From Streptomyces sp. NRRL S-646 (GTDB lineage: Bacteria > Actinomycetota > Actinomycetes > Streptomycetales > Streptomycetaceae), in the NCBI RefSeq assembly GCF_000720765.1, contig NZ_JODC01000018.1, forward strand, positions 1 to 64,000: 64,000 nucleotides of DNA, written 5' to 3'. How positions within the stretch are numbered: the stretch's first letter is position 1; each line of letters opens with the position of its first letter. Shown piece after piece: positions 45,340 to 53,829 of the stretch. A program made the translations under genes and the position numbers. The notes beneath the pieces are model-generated. The model had not been told where the DNA came from. It saw nothing but the letters and a program-made list of their open reading frames with translations, and made no database searches.

Positions 45340-45814
45340 CCCCCCGCGCGGCCACCGGGGTCACCGCGACGAGTCGGCACGTCCGAATGCCCCTCCCCCA
45401 CGAAACGACTCACGAGGACCTCCGGATCCCGGCACGAGGTGCTCGACGGGCGACCGTCATGACAACGACGCGCACCACAGGACAGGTTCCGTTTTCGCCC
45501 GCCAATGAGGCGACGGGCGGCTCACTGACCCCGAGTTGGGACCATTGCCCGATTTGCCGTTCTTGCGGATGCCGGTGACTTGACTCACACAGCACGTCGG
45601 GCGAGCGATGGCCGCGCTATCGCCGCTTCCCCTCCCCCGTACGCCAGTTGAGGCTTGGCAACCGCAAAGGATCAAGTGCCTCATAAGCCTCAGACCAAGG
45701 TCAATAGGCCTGATCTGTGAACCCGACACTTGTTCAGGGCGTGTGCTCTCGCATACGTTCCCGGCCTGTCGGGTGGACGCCGAATCCTGCCGCCGCCCTG
45801 ACACGACCATCGAC

Positions 45815-45965
45815 CAACTCACTCGCACGGCAGGAGCGGGGGAACCAGGTAGGCCGCCGGACCGGGCATCGCCCCGGGCCGGCTAGGGGTGAAGCCGCGT
45901 TGCCGCAAGGCTGCGCGACCGGGCATCTCCCCGCCCGAACCCGACAGCTCACCTCGCAGGCGCCG
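45815..45965 (+). promoter_or_regulatory. ydaO/yuaA-type c-di-AMP riboswitch
   Basis: The leader of the SLT-like gene contains the conserved ydaO core: GCGGGGGAACCAGGTAGGCC (45836-45855), GGCTAGGGGTGAAGCCGCG (45881-45899), GACCGGGCATC near 45917 and CCGACAGCTCACCTCG near 45941. The element ends just before GGAGAGGAT and the ATG at 45980. In Streptomyces these sense cyclic di-AMP and control secreted cell-wall hydrolases (established for the class). Boundaries are approximate. Confidence 0.85.
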
Positions 45966-45979
45966 GAGAGGATCCCGCC

Positions 45980-46462
45980 ATGCCTGCAACAGGTCAGCAC
46001 CGTCGCCCCAGAAACAACCGCCTCGCCCGCAAGCTCGCCGTCACCGGTACGGGCGCCGCTGTTCTCGCCCTCCCGCTCATCGGGGCGACCAGCGCGTCCG
46101 CGGCCACCCCGACCGTGGCCAACGTGAAGTCGATGGGTTACGCCGACAATCTCGACGGCTGGATCCGGGGCGCCCTCCAGGTCATGAAGCAGAACGGAAT
46201 CCCCGGGACGTACAACGGCATTTACCGCAACATCATCCGTGAGTCCTCGGGCGACCCCGCCGCCATCAACAACTGGGACTCGAACGCGGTCGCCGGCACC
46301 CCGTCGAAGGGTCTGCTGCAGGTCATCGACCCGACGTTCCTCGCCTACCACGTGCCCGGCACGGCGCTGAACCCCTTCGACCCGATCGCGAACATCACGG
46401 CCGCCTGCAAGTACGCTGCCGCTCGGTACGGGTCGATCGACAACGTGTTCGGCGCATACTAA
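45980..46462 (+). CDS. secreted SLT/transglycosylase-like protein
   Basis: A 160-residue exported protein. The signal peptide covers residues 1-41 (KLAVTGTGAAVLALPLIGAT, cleavage after ASA at 39-41). The lytic fold follows: VMKQNGIPGTYNGIYRNIIR, catalytic Glu candidate E88 in RESSGDPAAINNWDSNAVAG, and KGLLQVIDPTFLAYHVPGTA, then a CKYAAARYGS motif. It likely cleaves peptidoglycan. The c-di-AMP riboswitch upstream links it to osmotic and growth-state control. Its stop codon overlaps the convergent HAD gene stop. Confidence 0.92.
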   Translation: MPATGQHRRPRNNRLARKLAVTGTGAAVLALPLIGATSASAATPTVANVKSMGYADNLDGWIRGALQVMKQNGIPGTYNGIYRNIIRESSGDPAAINNWDSNAVAGTPSKGLLQVIDPTFLAYHVPGTALNPFDPIANITAACKYAAARYGSIDNVFGAY

Positions 46463-47394
46463 GCGCCCTGCGCGCTGTGTCGAGGAGCGGCTCCGCCGCG
46501 GAGCGGCGATGTGCCGTCGATCGACTGCGGCGCCATCGTGGCTGCTCGCGCCCCTTGGAGCTCCCCGAACTCAGGGAGCTCCCCGAACTCGAAGAACAGT
46601 CGCTCGAGGACGACGGCGATGCCGTCGTCCTCGTTCGACAGGGTGATCTCGTCGGCCACCGCCTTGAGTTCGGGGTGGGCGTTGGCCATGGCGACGCCGT
46701 GGGCAGCCCAGTCGAACATGGGAATGTCGTTGGGCATGTCACCGAAGGCGATCGTCTGCTCCGGACCGAGTCCCAGGTGTGCGGCGGCCAGTGCGAGGCC
46801 CGTCGCCTTGGTGATGCCGCATGGCTGGAGTTCGACGGTCCCCGGCCCCGACATGGTGACGGTGGCCAGCGAACCGACCACCGAGCGCGCCGTCGCCGCC
46901 AACTCGTCGTCGGACAGCTCGGGATGGCGCAGCAGCACCTTGCTGATGGGTTCGCACCACAGGTCGTCGCGCCGGTCGACCCGCACGGCCGGCAGCGTCG
47001 GATGCGGCATCAGATAGCCCGGTTCGATGAGCGTGAGCCCCTCCACACCGTCCTGGTCGACAGCCGCGTACACCTGCCCCACCTCGGCCTCGATCTTGCC
47101 GAGGGCGGTCTCGGCCAGCTCCCGGTCCAGGGTGACGGACCACAGCAGACGGTCCGCGCCCACGTCGTACACCTGCGCGCCCTGCCCGCACACCGCGAGC
47201 CCCGTGCTGCCCAGTTGGTCGAAAAGCGGCCGCACTCTGGGGGCCGGCCGGCCCGTCACGACGAGGTGCCGGGCGCCGGCCCCGGCAACCCGTGCGAGCG
47301 CGGCGAGGGACCGGTCGGAGAGCGTGTCGTCGCCTCTGAGCAGCGTGCCGTCCAGGTCGGTGGCGATGAGTGCATATGCGGTGGGTGCGGCCAT
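46459..47394 (-). CDS. Cof-type HAD-IIB phosphatase
   Basis: A 311-residue haloacid-dehalogenase-type hydrolase. Motif I IATDLDGTLLRGDDTLSDRS, motif II VTGRPAPR, the C2 cap between residues 85 and 190, and motifs III/IV KATGLALAAAHLGLGPEQTI and AFGDMPNDIPMFDWAAHGVA. Family members dephosphorylate sugar phosphates or cofactors; substrate not predictable. The last 25 residues are an extra polar tail. Its 3' end overlaps the SLT gene's stop (convergent). It may be cotranscribed with the upstream FAD and ATP-grasp genes. Confidence 0.93.
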   Translation of the reverse strand: MAAPTAYALIATDLDGTLLRGDDTLSDRSLAALARVAGAGARHLVVTGRPAPRVRPLFDQLGSTGLAVCGQGAQVYDVGADRLLWSVTLDRELAETALGKIEAEVGQVYAAVDQDGVEGLTLIEPGYLMPHPTLPAVRVDRRDDLWCEPISKVLLRHPELSDDELAATARSVVGSLATVTMSGPGTVELQPCGITKATGLALAAAHLGLGPEQTIAFGDMPNDIPMFDWAAHGVAMANAHPELKAVADEITLSNEDDGIAVVLERLFFEFGELPEFGELQGARAATMAPQSIDGTSPLRGGAAPRHSAQGA

Positions 47395-47528
47395 GATCAG
47401 AGAATACGGACAGGACGCCCCACCGACTCATCGCGAACCGGACGACGGCCGAGTGCACCGCCGTCCCTCGCTCAACTCCCTTATCCTTGTGGGCTCTTCA
47501 TCGCCAGGCGGGGGCCCGCAGGCCCGGC

Positions 47529-48731
47529 CTAGCCATGAGCTGCCGCCAGGTGTTTGGCCAGCCTCGGAGAGGCGAACTCGGTGCCGCACACGAAGCGCAT
47601 CACCGGGCCGTACGACGCCGCGGCCGGCAGGCCCGTGAAGTACAGGCCCGGAACCGAGGAGACGTATCCCGCGCCCAGTTTGGGTGTGCCGCGGCTCACC
47701 GCCAGACGTGTGCGCAGTTCGTGACCGAGGAAGTCCATCGCGGCGATGTCCACCCGGTATCCGGTGGCCGCGATGACGTGGTCCGCGGACATGTCCTGGA
47801 TGCGGCCCGCGTGGGTGCGGACCGTCAGCTTCGGACTGCCGTCGGCCGCGTCCGCCCGCACGATCCGCTCGACCTCGCTGACCTGGACCTTCCCCTCGAA
47901 ACGGTCGCGCAGCCACCAGGCGCCGAGCGGGCCGAGGACACGGCGCACCAGGTAGTGGCGGGCCTCGGCCGGCAGATGGCGGTAGGGGTGCGGGTAGTAG
48001 CTGAGGGCCCACAGGGACCAGGCGCGGCCGAAGGGCGACTCGGGGCGCAGCTTGGGCTGCTTCCACGGCGGTGCACCGAAGGCGACCCTGCCGCGGCCGC
48101 GGGAGACCACCCTCACCTGTGCGCCCGCCTCCGCCGCCAGCGCCGCCGTCTCCAGCGCGGACTGGCCGGCGCCGATCACGATCAGCTCCTTGCCTGCGTA
48201 GCGCGTCAGGTCGTGCTGCTGGGAGCTGTGGGAGACCGGGCCCGTGGGGGTGGGTCCGTCCGCCGCGGCGGTGGCCAGTTCGGCCGGCAGGTACGCGAGG
48301 CCGGACAGACCGGTCGCCACGACGACCGCGCGGGCGGTGAACAACTCGCCGGAGTCCAGCTTCAGTTCGAAGCCTCCGCCCTTGTGCCGGTCCACCGACA
48401 CCACCCGCACCTGCTCCAGCTCGGGCACCAGCTTGTGCTGGAACCACTCGCCGTAGGCGATGAAGGTCTCGACGGGGATGATGTCCTCGTCCGTCACCAG
48501 CCGCCTGATGCCGGCGGCGTCGCAGTAGTCGGCGAGTGTGTGGCCCTGCTGCGGCGCGTCCAGGCTGGAGGCGACAGGGGTCGACTTGAGGAGCATTCCG
48601 GCGGGCATGTGGTCGCGCCAGCTGACCATGGGCTCGCCGAAGACGCGGACCGGCAGTCCGCGTGCTCGCAGATGGGCGGCGGTCGACAGGCCGAAGGGCC
48701 CGGCGCCGATGACTGCAACCGGTTGAATCAC
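47529..48731 (-). CDS. FAD/NAD(P)-dependent oxidoreductase (flavin monooxygenase type)
   Basis: A 400-residue flavoprotein. GTG 48731 (GGGAGGGA upstream) starts VIQPVAVIGAGPFGLSTAAH, the FAD-binding GxGxxG; a second dinucleotide motif ELIVIGAGQSALETAALAAE binds NAD(P)H. HVIAATGYRVDI is the ATG motif typical of flavin monooxygenases and N-hydroxylases. It is 67 bases downstream of the ATP-grasp gene on the same strand, suggesting joint action on one substrate. The short upstream frame to 48917 is not credible. Confidence 0.9.
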   Translation of the reverse strand: MIQPVAVIGAGPFGLSTAAHLRARGLPVRVFGEPMVSWRDHMPAGMLLKSTPVASSLDAPQQGHTLADYCDAAGIRRLVTDEDIIPVETFIAYGEWFQHKLVPELEQVRVVSVDRHKGGGFELKLDSGELFTARAVVVATGLSGLAYLPAELATAAADGPTPTGPVSHSSQQHDLTRYAGKELIVIGAGQSALETAALAAEAGAQVRVVSRGRGRVAFGAPPWKQPKLRPESPFGRAWSLWALSYYPHPYRHLPAEARHYLVRRVLGPLGAWWLRDRFEGKVQVSEVERIVRADAADGSPKLTVRTHAGRIQDMSADHVIAATGYRVDIAAMDFLGHELRTRLAVSRGTPKLGAGYVSSVPGLYFTGLPAAASYGPVMRFVCGTEFASPRLAKHLAAAHG

Positions 48732-48798
48732 GAAGTCCCTCCCCAGGACGCTTACTTCGTCACTTCGTGTGGTTCGTCTCGGGCGGCTGACCGGTCGG

Positions 48799-50079
48799 CT
48801 AGCCGCCCGAACTGGTGGTGCTGCCACGGCGGTTGGTCCGCCACAGCTGATACAGGTGCTTCGCGCCCGGCCGCACGAAGCGCGCGAGCATCGTGAGGAA
48901 CGGCAGCGGGTCGTCACCCGCGAGCCAGGCCAGCTCCGTCCCGCTCGCGCGCGCCGGTGCGTGCGGCGTCGTATAGCCGCTGCGGCGGTAGGCGAGCAGG
49001 GCGGGCAGGTCGATGTTCTCCACGATGTACCGGTGGCCGGCCCGCTGTTCCCCCTCCGGGACGGTGCGGCCGGTCAGGTCGAGATGCATGGCGCGGACGA
49101 CGTCCACCCCCGACTCGTTCTCGAAGAGCCGGAACTGGGCGCCCATGCGTGGGTTGAAGTCGAGGAGTTTGTACTGTCCGTCGCGCCGGTCGAAGCGCAG
49201 GTCGAGGTCGATGATGCCGGTGAAGCCGATCTGTTTGATGAAACGCGCGGCGATGTCCGCGAGTTCCGGATTGTCGACGACGTATGCGTTGGCCGTCATG
49301 CCCGCGTGCGGCGGCCAGGAGCGCACCTTGACGCCGGTGAACATGGCGAGCGGCGTCGAGTCCTGGTCGAAGTAGGCGTGCACGATCCAGTCCTCGGCGT
49401 CCTCCCTGGGCAGGTACTCCTGGAGGATCACCCCGGGGCACTCGCCCCAGTCGCGGGCGAGAGCGAGCAGGCCCTCGCGGGTCGCGATCCGCGTCGTGCC
49501 GTTCACCGCCGGCCGTTTGCGCCGTACGAACGCCTCACGGTTCTTTGCCACCACCGGGAAGCGGGCCTTCTCCGCGAACGTGACGATGTCGTCGTACGAC
49601 TGCGGGAAGGCGGCCGTAGGGCTCGGGATGCCGTGTTCCACGCACAGTTCGTGCAGGCCCTGCTTGCTCGCGAGGCGGCGGGGCAGTGCGGGCTCGACCC
49701 GCGGGAACAGGAAACGGCCGGCGAGTTCGTCCTGGTGCTCGGCGATCAGGACGGCTGCCTCCTCGTCGGTGGGGACGAGGACGGCGGGACGGCCGATGCG
49801 GCGCCCGATACGCAGCAGGCCCTCCACCAGATGGGCGGGGTCCTCCGTGCCGGTGGTCGGCCAGACGAAGGCCTTCTTGAGATAGCGGGAAGAAGCGGCG
49901 GGTGTGTAACGGTCCTCCGTTATCGCATACATCGGCACGCCGAGGCGGCCCAGGCTGCGAATCGCACCGACGCCACCGTGGTGCAGCGGGTAGTCGCCGA
50001 ACTTGACGATCAGGCCGGGCACTTCACGATCGGCCATGAAAGGCACACTGCGCGTGCTGCTGGCCACGGGTCCCCCCAC
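48799..50079 (-). CDS. ATP-grasp carboxylate-amine ligase-like protein
   Basis: A 426-residue (or 412 if ATG 50037 is the start) ATP-grasp enzyme. The preATP domain begins LIVKFGDYPLHHGGVGAIRS; ATP-grasp motifs include RFPVVAKNREAFVRRKRPAV, GVILQEYLPREDAEDWIVHA, and the metal-binding end FTGIIDLDLRFDRRDGQYKL / LDFNPRMGAQFRLFENESGV. Members ligate a carboxylate to an amine or thiol. The protein pairs with an FAD oxidoreductase, which suggests peptide or amino-acid modification. It is divergent from fumarylacetoacetase. Product unknown. Confidence 0.88.
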   Translation of the reverse strand: MGGPVASSTRSVPFMADREVPGLIVKFGDYPLHHGGVGAIRSLGRLGVPMYAITEDRYTPAASSRYLKKAFVWPTTGTEDPAHLVEGLLRIGRRIGRPAVLVPTDEEAAVLIAEHQDELAGRFLFPRVEPALPRRLASKQGLHELCVEHGIPSPTAAFPQSYDDIVTFAEKARFPVVAKNREAFVRRKRPAVNGTTRIATREGLLALARDWGECPGVILQEYLPREDAEDWIVHAYFDQDSTPLAMFTGVKVRSWPPHAGMTANAYVVDNPELADIAARFIKQIGFTGIIDLDLRFDRRDGQYKLLDFNPRMGAQFRLFENESGVDVVRAMHLDLTGRTVPEGEQRAGHRYIVENIDLPALLAYRRSGYTTPHAPARASGTELAWLAGDDPLPFLTMLARFVRPGAKHLYQLWRTNRRGSTTSSGG

Positions 50080-50134
50080 GCGTCCCCCCTACGGACCGGA
50101 CCCACCCCGTCCGTGTCCCCCAAAGGACGCTAAG

Positions 50135-50167
50135 CCGGAATTGCCACGTCCGACAAGCCCAATTCGG
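50135..50167. promoter_or_regulatory. inverted repeat in the fahA promoter region
   Basis: CCGGAATTG (50135-50143) and CAATTCGG (50160-50167) are near-perfect inverted repeats, 16 bases apart, in the 183-base gap between the divergent ATP-grasp and fumarylacetoacetase genes. The TTGCAA (50171-50176) just downstream could be a -35 element. Candidate operator only. Confidence 0.4.
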
Positions 50168-50262
50168 ACATTGCAAACTCTTTAGACACTGCCCAAGACC
50201 GGCAACGCAGCCGTAACGTGGGGCACGACCAGCAGGAACACACGAGAGTGAGGCAGCACCCC

Positions 50263-51492
50263 ATGCCCCCCTTCGATGTCCCCGAGGGCGACCCCTTCGG
50301 TCCGCACAACCTTCCGTACGGCGTTTTCTCGCGTGAAGGCGCACCGGACCGGACCGTCGGCGTCCGGCTCGGCGACCATGTCCTCGACGCGGGCGCGGCG
50401 GCGCGGGCCCTGGGCTCGCCGTACGCCTCCCTGCTCGCGCAGCCCTCGCTGAACCCGCTGCTCGCCGCGGGCCGCACCACCTGGTCGGACGTACGGCGCG
50501 CGCTGACGGCGTGGGTGACGGTGCCGGCGCACCAGGAGGCGGTCGGGGCGTTCCTGCATCCGCTGGCGTCGGTGACGCTCCACCTCCCCTTCGAGGTCGC
50601 GGACTACGTCGACTTCTACGCCTCCGAGAACCACGCCCGCAACGTCGGCCAGATCTTCCGCCCCGACGCCGCGGACTCGCTGACGCCGAACTGGAAGCAC
50701 CTCCCGATCGGTTACCACGGGCGGTCCGGCACGGTCGTGGTGTCGGGCACGGACGTCGTGCGCCCGTCCGGGCAGCGCAAGGCCCCGGCCGATGCGGAGC
50801 CCGTCTTCGGGCCGTCCGTCCGCCTGGACATCGAGGCCGAGGTCGGTTTCGTGGTGGGTGTGCCCTCCGAGCGCGGGCGGCCGGTGGCGCTCGGCGACTT
50901 CCGGGAGCACGTCTTCGGGCTGTGCCTGCTCAACGACTGGTCCGCGCGCGACATCCAGGCCTGGGAGTACGTCCCCCTCGGCCCGTTCCTCGGCAAGTCC
51001 TTCGCCACGTCGGTGTCTGCGTGGATCACCCCGCTGGACGCACTGGAGGACGCGCAGGTGGCGCCGCCGGGGCGGACCCATGCGCTGCTGCCGTATCTGG
51101 ACGACGCAGCCGACTCGGGCAACGAGCCCGGCGGGTACGACCTGCGGATCTCCGTCGCGATCAACGGCTCCACCGTGTCCGAGCCGCCGTTCTCCACCAT
51201 GTACTGGACGGCCGCGCAGCAGCTGGCCCATATGACGGTCAACGGCGCCTCCCTGCGGACCGGCGACCTGTACGGGTCGGGCACGGTCAGCGGCCCGGAG
51301 CCCGGGCAGCGCGGGTCACTGCTCGAGCTGACCTGGAACGGTCGGGATCCGCTGGAACTTCCCGAGGGCAAGCGGACGTTCCTGGAGGACGGGGACGTGG
51401 TGACGTTGTCGGCGTGGGCGCCCGGACCGGGCGGGACCCGCGTGGGCCTCGGCGACGTGAGCGGCCGGATCGTGGCAAGCGCGGTGGAGTGA
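50263..51492 (+). CDS. fahA: fumarylacetoacetase
   Basis: A 409-residue enzyme of tyrosine and homogentisate breakdown, splitting fumarylacetoacetate to fumarate and acetoacetate. ATG 50263 gives MPPFDVPEGDPFGPHNLPYG. Domain 1 to residue 110, then the catalytic FAH domain: VDFYASENHARNVGQIFRPD, HLPIGYHGRSGTVVVSGTDV, LDIEAEVGFVVG, and LCLLNDWSARDIQAWEYVPL with metal and catalytic residues (D, E, E, D; H) in order. KTFATSVS-type GKSFATSVSAWITPLDAL follows. Length normal. Divergent from the ATP-grasp gene; no other homogentisate genes are nearby. Confidence 0.95.
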   Translation: MPPFDVPEGDPFGPHNLPYGVFSREGAPDRTVGVRLGDHVLDAGAAARALGSPYASLLAQPSLNPLLAAGRTTWSDVRRALTAWVTVPAHQEAVGAFLHPLASVTLHLPFEVADYVDFYASENHARNVGQIFRPDAADSLTPNWKHLPIGYHGRSGTVVVSGTDVVRPSGQRKAPADAEPVFGPSVRLDIEAEVGFVVGVPSERGRPVALGDFREHVFGLCLLNDWSARDIQAWEYVPLGPFLGKSFATSVSAWITPLDALEDAQVAPPGRTHALLPYLDDAADSGNEPGGYDLRISVAINGSTVSEPPFSTMYWTAAQQLAHMTVNGASLRTGDLYGSGTVSGPEPGQRGSLLELTWNGRDPLELPEGKRTFLEDGDVVTLSAWAPGPGGTRVGLGDVSGRIVASAVE

Positions 51493-51703
51493 GCGGAAGT
51501 TGCGGGGCGTGACGGCGGCCGTACGGGGCGTGCGGGTGCTCGTACGAGACGGGCGGGACGTACGAGGTGTGTCGTACGGGATGGCCGTCGTCCCCTGACT
51601 CCGGCGCCGTTCGCCGTCATACTGGCGGCGGGCGCCCTGTGCGCCGAGCCGCACCACCGCCCCGCCCCGCCCCTTCCTCCGACCAGGATCCGGAGACCGT
51701 GGC

Positions 51704-52645
51704 ATGACCGTCTGCCTGCTCCTGCTGAGCGTCGTCGCACTGATGGCCGCAGTGCCGGTTCCGCGTGCGCTGGTGCGGTCGGCGTGGCCGGAGCGGGAGC
51801 CCGTGGTCGCGCTGTGGGTGTGGCAGTGCCTGGTCGCCACCGTCCTGCTGTGCTGTCTGACGGCGCTCGTGCTGGGCGCGGCCGCCGTCTTCCACACCTT
51901 CCGCGACCACGTCTTCGCGCCGGCGCCGCCGGCCGTGACCGCGGCATACGATCTGACGGCCGCCCCCGCCTGGTCCGCGGCCCTCACCCTGCTGCTGGCC
52001 TGCGGAGCCGCCTGGACGACGGCGATGCTCGCCCGCGAACTCGTCGAGGCGCGCCGCCGCCGCGGACAGACCCGGGCGCACCTGCGCGAACGCGCCCCCG
52101 AGCTGCCCGCCGGACTGGAGGAGGCGGCGCGCGGCCCCCTGCTGGTGCTGGAGGACGAGTACCCGGACGCCTGGTGGATGCCCGGGCACCCGCCCCAGCT
52201 GGTCGTCACGACGGGCGCCCTGCACCGCCTCACCGACCACCAGCTCGACGCGGTCCTGACGCATGAACGCGATCATGCGCGGGCGCATCACGACTGGCTG
52301 CTGCATCTGTCGAGCGCGCTGGCCACCGGCTTTCCGCGCATTCCGCTGTTCGCCCACTTCTGCGAGCAGACCCACCGCCTGGTGGAGCTGGCGGCGGACG
52401 ACACGGCGTCCCGTCGCTGCGGGCATCTGACCACCGCGCTGGCCCTGATCGAGCTGAACCAGCACCGCGGCGTCCTGTCCTGCGCCTCCAGCCACCGTCT
52501 GCTCGGCGAGCGTGTCGACCGCCTGCTGGAGCCGCCGCCGCGTCTGGGGCGTCGGCACCGGGCGCTGACGACGACGGTGGCGGCGCTGGTGCCGTTGCTG
52601 CCGCTGCTGATCGCGTTCGCGCCGGGGCTCACGGCTCTGGGGTGA
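51704..52645 (+). CDS. M56-family membrane metalloprotease
   Basis: A 313-residue membrane peptidase of the BlaR1/M56 type without a sensor domain. Four hydrophobic segments: residues 1-20, 35-60, 85-105 and 285-308. The zinc motif LTHERDHARAHHDWLLHLSS gives H187-E188-x-x-H191, with the later HRLVELAADDTASRRCG supplying the third ligand. In Streptomyces such genes usually sit beside a BlaI/MecI-type repressor; I see none here (51493-51703 has no ORF of that type). Role in regulated proteolysis inferred. Confidence 0.9.
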   Translation: MTVCLLLLSVVALMAAVPVPRALVRSAWPEREPVVALWVWQCLVATVLLCCLTALVLGAAAVFHTFRDHVFAPAPPAVTAAYDLTAAPAWSAALTLLLACGAAWTTAMLARELVEARRRRGQTRAHLRERAPELPAGLEEAARGPLLVLEDEYPDAWWMPGHPPQLVVTTGALHRLTDHQLDAVLTHERDHARAHHDWLLHLSSALATGFPRIPLFAHFCEQTHRLVELAADDTASRRCGHLTTALALIELNQHRGVLSCASSHRLLGERVDRLLEPPPRLGRRHRALTTTVAALVPLLPLLIAFAPGLTALG

Positions 52646-52698
52646 CCCTGCCCTGGGGGCTGCTTTCTTTGGGACGGGCGCTTCGGCCTGAACGGCCT

Positions 52699-52853
52699 CG
52701 TCCTCAAACGCCGGACGGGCTGGAATTGCTGAGCTGGTCTCGTCCGTGCACGCCGGACGGGCTGGAAGTGCCTGAGCTGGTCCCGTCCCTGCATACCGGA
52801 CAGGCTGGAAGTGGCTGAGCCTGCCTGGTCCCAGCATGCCGGACAGGCTCGGG
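52699..52853. repeat. tandem copies of the dispersed repeat core (copy C)
   Basis: Four units of 42-45 bases: 52699-52740, 52741-52783, 52784-52828 and a partial 52829-52853. The first contains TCCTCAAACGCCGGACGGGC exactly; the others carry degenerate cores (GCACGCCGGACGGGCTGGAA, GCATACCGGACAGGCTGGAA, GCATGCCGGACAGGCTCG). This is the same intergenic family as at 27863 and 35864, here amplified. It fills most of the 332-base gap before the GntR gene; no other gene is visible there. Confidence 0.85.
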
Positions 52854-52926
52854 CGTCATGGCAGATCTTGGTCTGGAGCAGACGTATCAGCAGGTCAGCT
52901 CCCTACCTCACGCACCGGCAAGTGGC

Positions 52927-52947
52927 GCAACACTGCTGCAACACTGC
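52927..52947. promoter_or_regulatory. direct repeat, candidate GntR operator
   Basis: GCAACACTGC occurs at 52927-52936 and again at 52938-52947, an 11-base period or about one helical turn, centred about 40 bases before the GntR start. It overlaps the expected promoter, suiting autoregulation. Confidence 0.5.
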
Positions 52948-52977
52948 GTTCCCTACCAGCTCGCTATGGTTCGAGGC

Positions 52978-53766
52978 ATGCCTCCCGCCGACCGCATCCG
53001 AGACCACGCCGGCCAGGGCGCGACCACCGTCGCCGCCCACCGTGCGCGGCGTCGGCTGCGTGCAGACCAGGCCAGGCAGCTTGCCGACCTGCTCCGCCAC
53101 CAGCTCCTGGCCGGCGGCTTTCCGGGCGGCACACTCCCGCACGAGACGACCCTCGCCACGGAGTACCGCGCCACTCGCAACACCGTGCGCCAGGCCCTGG
53201 ACCTGCTCAGGGCCGAAGGCCTCGTGGAACGGCTCCCCGGAGTGGGCACCGTGGTCGTCGCCGAGAAGTACCCGCACGGGCTCGACCGCCTGATGGGCCT
53301 CGCGGAAACCCTCCACGAGCACGGCACGGTCACCAACGAGGTCCGCACCATGGGCCCCGCCCCCGCACCCGCCCCGGTCGCCGAGCGCCTCCGCGTCCCC
53401 GCCGGCGACGACGTCCTCTACATCGAACGCCTGCGCCGCCTGAACGGCCTCCCCCTCTCCCTCGACCTCACCTACATCCCGCTCGACATCGGCACCGCCC
53501 TGCTCGGCGCCGATCTGGAGAACACCGACGTCTTCCGCCTCCTGGAGACGATCACCGGCCGGCGCCTCGGGCACGCCGAGATCACCCTGGAGGCGGTCAA
53601 CGCGGACGCCCACTCAGCCGCCGTACTCGAAGCCCCGCGCGGCACGGCCGTCCTCATGCTGGAACGGCTCACCCACCTCGCCGACGGCCGCCCGGTCGAC
53701 CTGGAGTTCATCCGTTTCCGCGGGGACCGCATCACCATGAGCGGTCTGCTGCACCGCTCCCTCTGA
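52978..53766 (+). CDS. GntR/UTRA-family transcriptional regulator
   Basis: A 262-residue regulator. ATG 52978 (MPPADRIRDHAGQG, GAGG nearby) is chosen over the longer frame from 52858. The winged helix is RRRLRADQARQLADLLRHQL and LATEYRATRNTVRQALDLLR, then GLVERLPGVGTVVV; residues 95-255 form the UTRA ligand domain (DDVLYIERLRRLNGLPLSLD; RPVDLEFIRFRGDRITMSGL). It precedes the ferredoxin-ABC-flavoprotein operon on the same strand by 63 bases, so it is the obvious local regulator. A small ligand related to that pathway is likely the effector. Confidence 0.93.
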   Translation: MPPADRIRDHAGQGATTVAAHRARRRLRADQARQLADLLRHQLLAGGFPGGTLPHETTLATEYRATRNTVRQALDLLRAEGLVERLPGVGTVVVAEKYPHGLDRLMGLAETLHEHGTVTNEVRTMGPAPAPAPVAERLRVPAGDDVLYIERLRRLNGLPLSLDLTYIPLDIGTALLGADLENTDVFRLLETITGRRLGHAEITLEAVNADAHSAAVLEAPRGTAVLMLERLTHLADGRPVDLEFIRFRGDRITMSGLLHRSL

Positions 53767-53796
53767 CCTCTTCCTGACCTCTTCCTGACCTCTTCC
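53764..53796 (+). repeat. 11-bp tandem repeat, three copies
   Basis: TGACCTCTTCC three times in tandem (53764-53796), beginning with the GntR stop codon and then degenerating into TGCCCCTTTC. It lies in the 63-base gap before the ferredoxin start. Repeats of this kind can vary in number by slippage. Confidence 0.85.
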
Positions 53797-53829
53797 TGCC
53801 CCTTTCAGACCCGTTTCCTGGAGACAGCC

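Noticed and set aside
45126..45413. A minus-strand frame with PRGAPRD-type repeats
   Set aside because: It is the reverse reading of the 12-bp tandem repeat, with no ribosome site and no family match.
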